Below are positions 17,556-26,187 of a DNA stretch of 64,000 nucleotides, in pieces. Position 1 is the first letter of the stretch. Every line of letters starts with the position of its first letter. The notes below the pieces were generated by a model that was not told the origin of the DNA, searched no databases, and was given only the letters and a program-made list of their open reading frames with translations. Location: the NCBI GenBank assembly GCA_020247055.1, contig JADCJL010000133.1:1-64000 (forward strand). The letters run 5' to 3'. This stretch comes from Acidobacteriaceae bacterium (GTDB lineage Bacteria > Acidobacteriota > Terriglobia > Bryobacterales > Bryobacteraceae). Both the position numbers and the translations under genes were made by a program.

Positions 17556-18268
17556 ACTACCTGATTTTCGGCGCCACCGGCGGCATCGGCACGGCGCTTT
17601 GTAAGCAACTACAGGCAGCGGGCCACCGGGTGTTCGCCTCGGGACGGGATCCGCAGAAGCTGGCCATTCTGGCGAGCGAACTGGGCACCCCTCCGCTGCT
17701 GGCCGACGCGACCGTTCCGGCCGAAGTCGCCGATGCCTTCGCGCAGGCGGGCCCGGTTGACGGCATCGCCAACTGCGTGGGCAGTCTGCTGTTGAAGCCG
17801 GCGCACATTACGACGGACGAAGAGTGGGCCGGGGTGCTGCGGACCAACCTCGATAGCGCCTTCTACATCCTCCGCGCCGGCGCCAAGGCCATGATGAGCA
17901 CAGGCGGCAGCATCGTGCTGGTCTCCTCGGCGGCAGGTCGCCTGGGTTTGCAGAACCACGAGGCGATTGCCGCGGCCAAGGCCGGCATCATCGGCCTGAT
18001 GCTGTCGGCGGCCGCCACCTACGCCCCGCGCAACATCCGCGTCAACTGCGTGGCGCCGGGCCTGACGGCGACTCCGCTCACCGCCCGCATCACCACCAAC
18101 GAGACCGCCGCCAAAGCCTCCATGGCCATGCATCCGCTCGGCCGCCTCGGCACCGCCGAGGACGTCGCCGCCATGATCGCCTTCCTGCTCGAGCCGCAGG
18201 CGGCGTGGATCACCGGGCAGACTTTCGGCGTCGACGGCGGCCTCGGCACCGTCCGCAGCAAATCCTGA
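17552..18268 (+). CDS. Short-chain dehydrogenase-like protein lacking the catalytic tyrosine
   Basis: A 238-residue SDR with the nucleotide motif GATGGIG (7-13), the NCVG segment (74-77) in place of NNAG, Ser126 in VLVSSAAG and Lys143. The YxxxK motif is altered: the Tyr position is Ile139 (IAAAK). Classical SDR oxidoreductase chemistry is therefore doubtful; it could be a binding or regulatory protein or use another residue. The GTG start at 17552 overlaps the photolyase stop as GTGA, so the two are translationally coupled. The context points to a role with the photolyase, for example flavin or antenna supply; this is inference. Confidence 0.85.
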   Translation: MNYLIFGATGGIGTALCKQLQAAGHRVFASGRDPQKLAILASELGTPPLLADATVPAEVADAFAQAGPVDGIANCVGSLLLKPAHITTDEEWAGVLRTNLDSAFYILRAGAKAMMSTGGSIVLVSSAAGRLGLQNHEAIAAAKAGIIGLMLSAAATYAPRNIRVNCVAPGLTATPLTARITTNETAAKASMAMHPLGRLGTAEDVAAMIAFLLEPQAAWITGQTFGVDGGLGTVRSKS

Positions 18269-18275
18269 ACTCCTC

Positions 18276-19451
18276 ATGCGCATCCTGCTCTACAGCGGCA
18301 AAGGCGGCGTCGGCAAGACCTCCGTCGCCGCCGCCACCGGTCTTCATCTGGCGCGCCTCGGCTACCGCACGCTCGTCATGAGCGTCGACCCGGCCCACTC
18401 GCTCGCCGACTCCTTTGCCCTCAAGACGAGTCTTTTCGACGCCGCCACGGCCGATCCCTACGCCGTCCGTCCCAACCTTGACGTGCAGGAGGTGAACATC
18501 CAACTCGAGATCAAGCGCCATTGGCGCGAGATTTCAAGCTACGTCACCAGCGTCCTGCGCACCTCCGGCCTCTCCGATGTCGAAGCCGAAGAGATGGCCA
18601 TCCTGCCCGGCATGGAGGAGCTGTCGGCGATGATGTACGTCAACCAGTACCGCCGCAGCGAGCGCTACGACGTCATCGTCCTCGACTGCGCCCCCACGGC
18701 CGAAAGCCTCCGCTTCATCTCCATGCCGACCACGCTCGAGTGGTACATGAAGCACATCTTCACCGTCGAGCGGAACGTGCTCAAGGCCATCCGGCCCATT
18801 GCCAACAAGCTCTCGCCGGTCGAGTTGCCCAACGACTCCTACTTCGCCAACGTGCTCGAACTCTTCGGCCGCATCGAAGGCATCGATCAGCTGCTCGAAG
18901 ACCCGCAGACGACCTCCGTCCGTCTCGTCACCAACGCCGAACGCATGGTGATGCGCGAAACGCAGCGGGCGTTCGTCTACTTCTCCCTCCACGGCCTGAC
19001 CGTCGACAACATCATTGTCAATCGGGTGCTGCCTCCTGAAGCCGATGGCTTCTTCCGGGGCTGGCGCGAGGCGCAGACCGCGGTGATCGGTGAGATGACG
19101 GGCTACTTCGATCCCGTACCGCTGCGGCAGGCGCCGCTGTTCGCCGAAGAGGTGATGGGGCTGGACCGGCTGGACCGGCTTGCTCAAGTGCTCTATAGCA
19201 ATGACGAAGACCCGGCGCGGGTCAGCCGCGACGAGCGGCCGTACTCGTTCGGCAAGAACGAGGTGCGCCTGCTGCTGCCGTTCGCCGTCAAGGGCGAAGT
19301 CGGGCTGTTCAAGAAGGGCGACGAACTGGTCGTGGAGATCGGCACGCTCCGCCGCCACGTCGGCCTGCCGACGTCGATGGCGGCGCTCGAACCGGCCCGC
19401 GCCCGCCTCGAGGATCGTACACTCGTGGTGGAGATGCGCCCGCTTGCCTGA
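18276..19451 (+). CDS. ArsA/Get3-family ATPase
   Basis: A 391-residue ATPase of the ArsA/GET3 group. It has the deviant Walker A motif YSGKGGVGKTSVAA (about residues 6-19), switch I DPAHSLADS and switch II VIVLDCAPTAES. The C-terminal segment from about 310 (EVRLLLPFAVKGEVGLFKKG) resembles the HSP20-like domain often fused to bacterial ArsA-family proteins. No arsenic genes are nearby, so arsenite transport is unlikely. It starts 7 bp after the SDR gene and its end overlaps nagA. The role may be protein targeting or metal-independent chaperoning; unproven. Confidence 0.9.
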   Translation: MRILLYSGKGGVGKTSVAAATGLHLARLGYRTLVMSVDPAHSLADSFALKTSLFDAATADPYAVRPNLDVQEVNIQLEIKRHWREISSYVTSVLRTSGLSDVEAEEMAILPGMEELSAMMYVNQYRRSERYDVIVLDCAPTAESLRFISMPTTLEWYMKHIFTVERNVLKAIRPIANKLSPVELPNDSYFANVLELFGRIEGIDQLLEDPQTTSVRLVTNAERMVMRETQRAFVYFSLHGLTVDNIIVNRVLPPEADGFFRGWREAQTAVIGEMTGYFDPVPLRQAPLFAEEVMGLDRLDRLAQVLYSNDEDPARVSRDERPYSFGKNEVRLLLPFAVKGEVGLFKKGDELVVEIGTLRRHVGLPTSMAALEPARARLEDRTLVVEMRPLA

Positions 19452-20631
19452 ACGCCTTGCCTTTACCCACGGAACCTTGCTCACCGACGCGGGCGAGGTT
19501 CGCGATGCCCTAGTGCTGGTTGAGGGCGGCCGCATCGCCTACGCCGGTCCCTGGACGGCGCCTCCCGCCGAGGCTACCGTCGTCGATGCCACCGGTCTGT
19601 ACATCGCCCCGGGCCTGATCGACATCCACATCCACGGCGGCGACGGCAGCGACTTCATGGACGCGACGCCGGAGGACGTCGACCGCATCTTCGTCTACCA
19701 TGCCCGCCACGGCGTCACGGCGCTATGCCCCACGACGGCCACCGCCCCGCACGCCGAAATCCTCGCCTGTCTGGATTCGATCAACGCCTACCGCAGCCGC
19801 GGCAACCGCTACGGCCGCGCTCTCGGCGCCCACATCGAAGGCCCGTATCTGTGCCAGACCAAGCGCGGCTGCCATCTGCCCGATTACGTCCGCAACCCGG
19901 TCGAGGCCGAATGGAGCGAACTGCTCGAACGCGGGCCGCTCGCGACGATGACCCTGGCGCCGGAACTGCCCGGCGCTCGCCCCTTGATCGAGGCGCTGCG
20001 CCGGCGCGGCGCCATCCCGTCGATTGGCCACAGCGAGGCGCTCTATCACGAGATCGTCGAAGCGCTCGACTGGGGCGCCGCTCACGCCACGCATCTGTAC
20101 TGCGCCATGACCGACGCCATGAACAACCGCTGGCGCGGCACGCCGAATCCGCGCACGGCCGGGATTGTCGAAGCGGTCTATCTCGAAGAGCGGCTGTCGA
20201 GCGAACTGATCACCGACGGCAAGCACCTGTCGAAGGAGATGATGATTCTGGCGCTGCGTAACAAGGGCTACGACAAACTCGCCATCATCTCCGACGCCAT
20301 GCGCGGCGCCGGCATGCCGGACGGTGAGTACACCTTCGGCCCGCGCCACGGTATGGTGGCCGTCGTCAAAAACCGCGAGGCGCGCATTCCCGACGGCACC
20401 GCGCTTGCGTCGAGCGTTTACGCGATGGACGAGATGGTGCGCGTGTTCCGCGACGCGACCGGGGTGCCGCTCTGGCAGGCCGTTCGCATGGCCTCGCTGA
20501 CGCCGGCCGAGATCCTGGGCGTCGACGACGAACTCGGCAGTCTGCGCCCGGGCAAGGCGGCCGACGTGATTCTGCTCGACGAGGGCTGCCGCGTGCACGG
20601 CACCTGGATTGCGGGCGGGAGGATACACTGA
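19444..20631 (+). CDS. nagA: N-acetylglucosamine-6-phosphate deacetylase
   Basis: Removes acetate from GlcNAc-6-phosphate in amino-sugar and cell-wall recycling. The 395-residue amidohydrolase has metal and active-site motifs APGLIDIHIHGGDGSDFMDA, GAHIEGPYL, SIGHSEA, ATHLYCAM and AIISDAMRGAGMPDGEY, and the C-terminal GSLRPGKAADVILLD. No ATG precedes the first domain strand; the TTG at 19444 (MPERLAFTHGTLLTD) overlaps the ArsA-like gene by 8 bp and is the best start. An alternative, later TTG would cut the first strand. The next gene follows after 4 bp. Confidence 0.92.
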   Translation: MPERLAFTHGTLLTDAGEVRDALVLVEGGRIAYAGPWTAPPAEATVVDATGLYIAPGLIDIHIHGGDGSDFMDATPEDVDRIFVYHARHGVTALCPTTATAPHAEILACLDSINAYRSRGNRYGRALGAHIEGPYLCQTKRGCHLPDYVRNPVEAEWSELLERGPLATMTLAPELPGARPLIEALRRRGAIPSIGHSEALYHEIVEALDWGAAHATHLYCAMTDAMNNRWRGTPNPRTAGIVEAVYLEERLSSELITDGKHLSKEMMILALRNKGYDKLAIISDAMRGAGMPDGEYTFGPRHGMVAVVKNREARIPDGTALASSVYAMDEMVRVFRDATGVPLWQAVRMASLTPAEILGVDDELGSLRPGKAADVILLDEGCRVHGTWIAGGRIH

Positions 20632-20635
20632 GAGC

Positions 20636-20809
20636 ATGAGCGATGAGAAAGCGCGCGGCACGGGGTGCGGCTGCAACGCGGAAGCAATTGAACAGCATTT
20701 CCGCGCGGCCGGCGTGGAGTTCCTAAAGGGGCTCCGGCTGCTGATTGACACCTCGATTCAGGAACTCGAGCCGAAGCCGAAGACCGGTTCCAAGATCACC
20801 GTCGAATAA
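20636..20809 (+). CDS. Small conserved-looking protein with CxC motif
   Basis: A 57-residue protein starting MSDEKARGTGCGCNAEAIEQ, with a CGC pair that might bind metal, and a helical middle (FRAAGVEFLKGLRLLIDTSI). It sits between nagA (4 bp) and the IlvD/Edd gene (17 bp) on the same strand, in an operon with almost no spacing, which supports it being real. No family is recognised. Confidence 0.6.
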   Translation: MSDEKARGTGCGCNAEAIEQHFRAAGVEFLKGLRLLIDTSIQELEPKPKTGSKITVE

Positions 20810-20826
20810 GACACAATAAGAGCTTC

Positions 20827-22515
20827 ATGGATCCGACGAAGCTCCGCAGTTACTCCTGGTTCAACGGCAAGGAGTACTACAATTTCTCTCGCCGCGCCAA
20901 CATTCGCGCTCTGGGCCTTTCGCGGCAGGCCTTCCACGGCAAGCCGGTGGTGGGCATCTGCAACTCGTTCAGCGAACTGAACAACTGCAACGCCCACCTG
21001 CGCCAGGTGGCCGATGCGGTCAAGCGCGGGGTATGGGCCGCCGGTGGTTTCCCGCTCGAGTTTCCGGTCATCTCGCTGGGCGAGCAGTACATGAAACCCA
21101 CGACGATGCTCTTTCGCAATCTCATGGCGATGGATGTCGAGGAGTCGGTGCGGGCCAATCCGCTCGACGGTGTCGTCATGCTGTGCGGCTGCGACAAGAC
21201 CACCCCGGCCATGCTCATGGGCGCGGCCTCGGCCGACGTGCCGGCGCTGATTCTCACCGGCGGCCCCACGCTTTCGGGTAACTATAAAGGCCGCGCCATC
21301 GGGCAGGGAACCGACGGCCGCAAGATCTTCGACCTCTACCGCACCGGCGAGGTCTCCCCCGAACAGCTCGAAGAGATTGAAGGCTGCATGGTGCGCTCGG
21401 CCGGCCACTGCACGGTTATGGGCACCGCCTCCACGATGGCGATCATCGCCGAGGCGCTCGGCATGTCGCTACCCGGCTCGGCCGCTATTCCGGCCCCGGA
21501 TTCCCGGCGCCTCGCCATGGCTGAAATGGCCGGCCGGCGTATGGTCGAGATGATCGCCGAGGGGCTCAAGCCCTCGCGCATTCTCACCCGCGAGGCCTTT
21601 GAAAACGCCGTGACGGTCGATATGGCCATCGGCGGATCCACCAACGCCGTGGTCCACCTGCTCGCCATCGCCGGCCGCACACCGAACAAGCTGACGCTCG
21701 ACGACTTCGACGCCATCTCCCGCCGCACGCCCTTCCTCGTTAATGTCCGCCCCTCGGGCCAGCACATGATGGAGGAGTTCTTCTACGCCGGTGGTGTCCC
21801 GGCCGTGATGCGGGAGCTGTTGCCGCAGCTGCACGGCAATGCGCTCACCGTCAACGGCAAGACCGTGGCGGAAAACGTAGCCGATGCGCCCAACCACAAC
21901 ACCGACGTCATTCGCCCGGCCGCGAACCCGCTCCATGCCGAAGGCGGCACCGTGGTCCTGCGCGGGAACCTCTCGCCCCACGGCGCGGTGTTTAAACAGA
22001 CCGCCGCCAGCCCCCACCTGTGCAAGCACACCGGCCCGGCCTACGTCTTTGAAACCTATCAGCAGATGCACGACACGATCGACTCGATGGACCTTCCGAT
22101 CGACGCCAATACCGTGCTCGTGATGAAAGGCTGCGGTCCGCACGGGGCGCCCGGGTTCCCCGAATGGGGCCACATCCCGATGCCCAAGGTCCTGCTGGCG
22201 CAGGGCGTGGCTGATTGTGTCCGCATCTCCGATGCCCGCATGTCGGGCACCAGCTTCGGCACCGTCGTGCTCCATGTCTCGCCCGAATCCGCCATCGGCG
22301 GCCCGCTGGCGATTGTCGAAACCGGGGACCTGATTACGCTCGACGTCGAGGCCCGGCAGCTGCATCTGCACCTTTCTGACGAAGAGATCGCCCGCCGGCT
22401 GGCCGCCTGGAAACCCGCCCCGCCACACTTTACCCGCGGCTACGGCAAGCTCTTTCTGTCTCATGTCACGCAGGCGCATCTCGGCTGCGACTTCGATTTC
22501 CTCGCCGCCGAATGA
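20827..22515 (+). CDS. IlvD/Edd-family dehydratase, probably a sugar-acid dehydratase
   Basis: A 562-residue Fe-S dehydratase. It begins MDPTKLRSYSWFNGKEYYNF and RRANIRALGLSRQAFHGKP, the form seen in pentonate (arabinonate/xylonate) dehydratases rather than in IlvD proper. Cluster cysteines are in GICNSFSELNNCN, LCGCDKTTPAMLMG (CDKTTPA in place of the IlvD CDKxxPG) and SAGHCTVMGTAST. The C-terminus has GCGPHGAPGFPEWG and DARMSGTSFGTVVLHVSPE. Together with the KDG kinase and the enolase-type dehydratase it suggests growth on sugar acids. True dihydroxy-acid dehydratase is less likely but not excluded. Confidence 0.88.
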   Translation: MDPTKLRSYSWFNGKEYYNFSRRANIRALGLSRQAFHGKPVVGICNSFSELNNCNAHLRQVADAVKRGVWAAGGFPLEFPVISLGEQYMKPTTMLFRNLMAMDVEESVRANPLDGVVMLCGCDKTTPAMLMGAASADVPALILTGGPTLSGNYKGRAIGQGTDGRKIFDLYRTGEVSPEQLEEIEGCMVRSAGHCTVMGTASTMAIIAEALGMSLPGSAAIPAPDSRRLAMAEMAGRRMVEMIAEGLKPSRILTREAFENAVTVDMAIGGSTNAVVHLLAIAGRTPNKLTLDDFDAISRRTPFLVNVRPSGQHMMEEFFYAGGVPAVMRELLPQLHGNALTVNGKTVAENVADAPNHNTDVIRPAANPLHAEGGTVVLRGNLSPHGAVFKQTAASPHLCKHTGPAYVFETYQQMHDTIDSMDLPIDANTVLVMKGCGPHGAPGFPEWGHIPMPKVLLAQGVADCVRISDARMSGTSFGTVVLHVSPESAIGGPLAIVETGDLITLDVEARQLHLHLSDEEIARRLAAWKPAPPHFTRGYGKLFLSHVTQAHLGCDFDFLAAE

Positions 22516-24194
22516 AGTGGCGCACCCCGGCCGCCTGGCTCATCCTGCTCTGGCTCCTTTGGGTGGTCAATAAAGGAGCCTGGGAGGGGTACTTCGCCGG
22601 CGATGATCTCGATTCGTTCGCCTGGATGCGCTGGGCGCGGCCCGGGACTTTTCTCGCCGGCTTCTTGTCGCCGTCCTTCTATGCCATGAACTTTCGGCCC
22701 GTGACCCACGCGCTGTTCACGGGCCTGTTCCACGCGGCCGGCTACGAGTTCCGCTGGTATGTGCTGGCGGTGCAGCTATTGCACGTGCTGAATCTCGGGT
22801 TGCTGAGCGCGCTGCTGGGCCGGCTGGGGGTGGGTTGGGCGGCGCGATGGTGCGGGCTGGGCCTGTTTGCCTTCCATGTCGCGTGTCTCGAAGCCTACTG
22901 GAAGCCGATGTTTCTCTATGACGTCGTCTGCGCCTCCTTCTGCCTGGCGACGCTGTGGGCTTGGGTGGCCGGCCGGCCCTGGTGGCAGCCGCTGCTGCTG
23001 TTCTGGTGCGCGTATAAGTCGAAGGAGCTGGCTGTTGGGCTGCCCGTGGTGCTGCTGGCCTATGAGCACTGGCTCGGCCAGCGGCGGTACCGGGCGCTGG
23101 CTCCCTTCTTTGCCGTGTCTCTGCTGTTCGGCGTGCAGGCGTTGTTCGTGCAAGGGGGCAGGGAAGGGGACTACGGGTTGCGCCTGACGCCGCTTTCGCT
23201 GGCGCAGACCGTGGACTTCTACGCGACGAAAATCCTGCTGCTGCCGCACGCCGGCTTCGCCCTGCTGGCGGTGCCGCTGCTCAGCCGGGATAAACGCGTG
23301 CGCTGGGGCCTGGCTGCCTTTGTGGTGTTGCTGGCGCCCATGTTCGTGGTGCCGAATCGTACCTTGTCCGCTTACCTCTACCTGCCGCTCGCGGGCCTGG
23401 CCGTGGCGCTGGCCGCGGTGGCCGAACGGTTCAGTTGGCGCCGCGTCGCACCGCTGCTGGCTCTTTGGCTGGGCGTCAACTATATCCAAATGCGGCCTGT
23501 CCGCTCCACGCTGCTGGCCCAGGCGGCCGAGCATCGGGCCTACTTTACGGCCGTGCAGGCTTTCGCCCGCCAGCAGCCGGCGCTTCGCCGGTTCCTGATT
23601 GACAGCTATCCGCCGAGCCTGCACTGGTGGGGCGTCACCGGGTCGCTGCGCCTGGCCTTTGCCTCGAACGATCTCGAAGCCCTCCCGGCCGAGGCGTTCT
23701 CGACGAAAGACCGGCCCGCCGGGGACGGCTCGCTGGCCCTGCTGTCCTGGGATGGCCCGGCGCGGCGCCTGGACGCGCTCGCCCACGTGGCGGGCCAGCC
23801 GGATGCTTCGTGGATCGAGATGTCGCGGCTTACCCCGCTCTGGCAACTGGAGTCCGGCTGGTACGGCCGCGATGGCGCCTTCCGCTGGACCCATCCGTTG
23901 GCCACCGCCCGCCTGCACCGGCCCGCCGATGCGTTGGGCTTCGAGATGAGGCTGAACATCGGCCCGGACTACATCCGCGAGATCGGTGCCGTAACCCTCG
24001 AAACCCGCCTCGATGGCGCGTTGCTTGGCCGCCACACGTTTACCCGGCAGGGTTGGCAAACGGTTCGCTATCCGCTCCCCCCCGCGCCCGCCGGGGCTGC
24101 CCGCGTGGAGTTTATCGTCACCCCGCCCTTCCGCCCCTTGAACGGCGATCCCCGCCGCCTCGGCATTCCCATGGGCGCCTTCGGCTTCCGCTAG
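22512..24194 (+). CDS. Polytopic membrane protein, GT-C-like glycosyltransferase fold
   Basis: A 560-residue protein with about ten membrane helices in the first 330 residues and a soluble C-terminal domain. The first loop after helix 1 holds acidic residues in YFAGDDLDSFAWM, placed like the catalytic acidic motif of GT-C glycosyltransferases (ArnT/PMT type). A KSKE segment follows in a later loop. The C-terminal 100 residues are beta-rich and probably periplasmic. It overlaps the dehydratase gene by 4 bp (ATGA). The last 55 codons are repeated just downstream by a 198-bp tandem duplication. Substrate unknown. Confidence 0.75.
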   Translation: MKWRTPAAWLILLWLLWVVNKGAWEGYFAGDDLDSFAWMRWARPGTFLAGFLSPSFYAMNFRPVTHALFTGLFHAAGYEFRWYVLAVQLLHVLNLGLLSALLGRLGVGWAARWCGLGLFAFHVACLEAYWKPMFLYDVVCASFCLATLWAWVAGRPWWQPLLLFWCAYKSKELAVGLPVVLLAYEHWLGQRRYRALAPFFAVSLLFGVQALFVQGGREGDYGLRLTPLSLAQTVDFYATKILLLPHAGFALLAVPLLSRDKRVRWGLAAFVVLLAPMFVVPNRTLSAYLYLPLAGLAVALAAVAERFSWRRVAPLLALWLGVNYIQMRPVRSTLLAQAAEHRAYFTAVQAFARQQPALRRFLIDSYPPSLHWWGVTGSLRLAFASNDLEALPAEAFSTKDRPAGDGSLALLSWDGPARRLDALAHVAGQPDASWIEMSRLTPLWQLESGWYGRDGAFRWTHPLATARLHRPADALGFEMRLNIGPDYIREIGAVTLETRLDGALLGRHTFTRQGWQTVRYPLPPAPAGAARVEFIVTPPFRPLNGDPRRLGIPMGAFGFR

Positions 24195-24414
24195 CGATCG
24201 AGTAACGGTACGCACCGGCTGCTCGGCCGCCACACGTTTACCCGGCAGGGTTGGCAAACGGTTCGCTATCCGCTGCCCCTCGCGCCCGCCGGGGCTGCCC
24301 GCGTGGAGTTTATCGTCACCCCGCCCTTCCGCCCCTTGAACGGCGACCCCCGCCGCCTCGGCATTCCCATGGGCGCCTTCGGCTTCCGCTAGCGATAAAC
24401 TAACGGTATGCACC
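24020..24414. repeat. 198-bp tandem duplication of the membrane-protein gene 3' end
   Basis: Copy 1 (24020-24216) covers the last codons of the gene, its TAG and the spacer through the first bases equivalent to the next gene. Copy 2 (24218-24414) repeats it at a 198-bp period with only a handful of mismatches, including the stop codon. The period is exactly 66 codons, so copy 2 stays in frame with copy 1. Copy 1 has ACGCACCG where copy 2 has the real start ATGCACCG of the next gene, showing the duplication captured that start region. Confidence 0.95.
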
Positions 24415-24905
24415 GTTTTCTGCTCTCTGCTCTTCTGCTTCCCGCCCTGCTACTGGCCGAAGGCGCCTCCGGCATCTCCTGGAAAATGCCCAGCGGCTGG
24501 AAGGCGCTGCCGGAGCGCCCCATGCGCGCCGCCACCTACACGGTCCCCGGCACTCCGGAAACGGGCGAGTGCGCTGTGTTCTATTTCGGCCCCGGGCAGG
24601 GCGGCGGCGTTGAAGCCAACATCACCCGCTGGGAGGGGCAGTTCCCCACCCGCACCGGCCAGACCAAGCGCAGCAAAGGCACCGTGGCCGGCTTCCCGGT
24701 TACCTATCTGGACTTATCGGGCACCTACGCCTGGTCGGCCTCGCCGATGTCTCCCGACAAGGTCATGAAGCCGGGTTATCGCATGCTGGGCGCCATTGTG
24801 GAAGCCCCGCAGGGCAGCGTGTTCTTCAAGTTCACGGCCCCGGAAAAAGTGGTCGTCGCCAATGAAGCCGCTTTCAAACAGATGGTTCAGGGGATCACCA
24901 AATGA
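24408..24905 (+). CDS. Hypothetical secreted protein
   Basis: A 165-residue protein with a signal peptide (MHRFLLSALLLPALLLAEGA) and a single beta-rich domain beginning ISWKMPSGWK and containing CAVFYFGPGQGGGVEANITRW. The domain recurs in Acidobacteria and Planctomycetes as an unnamed secreted family, as I recall it. Its start codon lies in the second copy of the upstream duplication. It overlaps the following propeller gene by 4 bp (ATGA), so the pair is coupled. Function unknown. Confidence 0.8.
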   Translation: MHRFLLSALLLPALLLAEGASGISWKMPSGWKALPERPMRAATYTVPGTPETGECAVFYFGPGQGGGVEANITRWEGQFPTRTGQTKRSKGTVAGFPVTYLDLSGTYAWSASPMSPDKVMKPGYRMLGAIVEAPQGSVFFKFTAPEKVVVANEAAFKQMVQGITK

Positions 24906-26116
24906 CCTCGCGCCGCCGCTTCCTGGCCGCCGCCTCCTCCGGACTCGTGGCCCGCGCCGCCGAATGGCCGCAGTGGCGGGGCGCGGGGCGCGACGGCAAG
25001 GCGAACGAATCGGGTTTGCTGCGGCAGTGGCCCGCCAACGGTCCGAAGGTCGTGTGGACCGCCACGGGTCTCGGCGAAGGCTACTCGTCATTTTCAGTCG
25101 CAGGCGGCCGGCTCTTCACCCAGGGCCAGCAAGGGCGTACGGAGTTTGTCTTCGCCTACGACGCAGCCACGGGCCGGAAGCTATGGGCGACCCCGGCCGG
25201 CGGCAGCTACAACGAAAGCCGCGGCAACGGGCCGCGCGGCACCCCGACCGTCGACGGACCAATGCTCTATAGCATGTCGGCCGATGGCACGCTGACGGCG
25301 ATCAGCAAAGCCGATGGGAAGAAACAGTGGGAGCAGAACGTCGTCGATAAGTTCGGCGGTGAGGTCGCCCATTGGGGCATGAGCGAATCGCCGCTGATCG
25401 ACGGGAATCGGGTGATCGTGCAGCCCGGCGGCCGCGGCGCCGCCGTCGTGGCGCTCGACAAAACCAGCGGAAAGCTCATTTGGAAGTCCGGCAGCGACCG
25501 CGCGGGATATGCCTCGGCGATCGCGTTTGATTTTGGCGGTATCCGCAACGTGGTTGCCTTTACCGGCGAAGGCGTGGTGGGAATGAATGCTGCCACGGGC
25601 GAGCTGTTATGGCGCTACGACAAAGTGGCCAACCGGACGGCCAACATCGCCACGCCGCTCTATAGCAATGGCCACCTGTTTGTCAGCTCCGACTACGGCA
25701 CCGGCTGCGCACTGCTGAAATTGAGCGGCGAGGGAGGCAAGGTGAAGGCGCAGGAGGTCTACTTCAATCGGGATATGCGCAACCACTACTGCTCGAGCGT
25801 ACTGGTGGGTGAGCATCTCTACGGCTTCTCGGCGAACATTCTCACCTGCATGAAGCTGCTCACCGGCGAGGTCGCCTGGCGGGACCGCAGCGTGGGCAAA
25901 GGTCAACTGCTGTTTGCCGATGGCATGCTGTTTCTGCAGGGGGAAGAGGGCGTGCTGGCGCTGGCGGAAGCCACCCCGGCCGCATACAAAGAGCTGGCCC
26001 GGCATCGCCTCGGGCGCGGCGAGTACCCGGTTTGGACGCAGCCCGTCGTGGCCGATGGCCGCCTGTTTGTCCGCGATCAGGACCGGCTCGCGTGCTTCGC
26101 TGTGCGGGCCTCGTAG
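24902..26116 (+). CDS. Tat-exported PQQ-like beta-propeller protein
   Basis: A 404-residue protein with a twin-arginine signal (MTSRRRFLAAASSGLVARA) followed at once by WPQWRGAGRDGKANESG, the typical opening of the outer-membrane-assembly/PQQ-like propeller family found in Acidobacteria and Planctomycetes. Blade repeats include FVFAYDAATGRKLWAT, AVVALDKTSGKLIWKSG and GVVGMNAATGELLWRYD. PQQ binding itself is not implied. It probably acts in the periplasm as a scaffold or enzyme of unknown substrate. Coupled to the small secreted protein upstream. Confidence 0.9.
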   Translation: MTSRRRFLAAASSGLVARAAEWPQWRGAGRDGKANESGLLRQWPANGPKVVWTATGLGEGYSSFSVAGGRLFTQGQQGRTEFVFAYDAATGRKLWATPAGGSYNESRGNGPRGTPTVDGPMLYSMSADGTLTAISKADGKKQWEQNVVDKFGGEVAHWGMSESPLIDGNRVIVQPGGRGAAVVALDKTSGKLIWKSGSDRAGYASAIAFDFGGIRNVVAFTGEGVVGMNAATGELLWRYDKVANRTANIATPLYSNGHLFVSSDYGTGCALLKLSGEGGKVKAQEVYFNRDMRNHYCSSVLVGEHLYGFSANILTCMKLLTGEVAWRDRSVGKGQLLFADGMLFLQGEEGVLALAEATPAAYKELARHRLGRGEYPVWTQPVVADGRLFVRDQDRLACFAVRAS

Positions 26117-26187
26117 CCCATTCGAATCCCTGCCCCGGCGCTCTCGTTGCCGGCTGCCTCGCGACCGCCGCTTCGCAGTCCGCGCCG

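Noticed and set aside
22776-24413. 545-codon open frame on the minus strand opposite the membrane-protein gene
   Set aside because: Repetitive Gly/Arg/Gln translation, antisense to a coherent polytopic membrane protein; its internal repeat only reflects the 198-bp DNA duplication.
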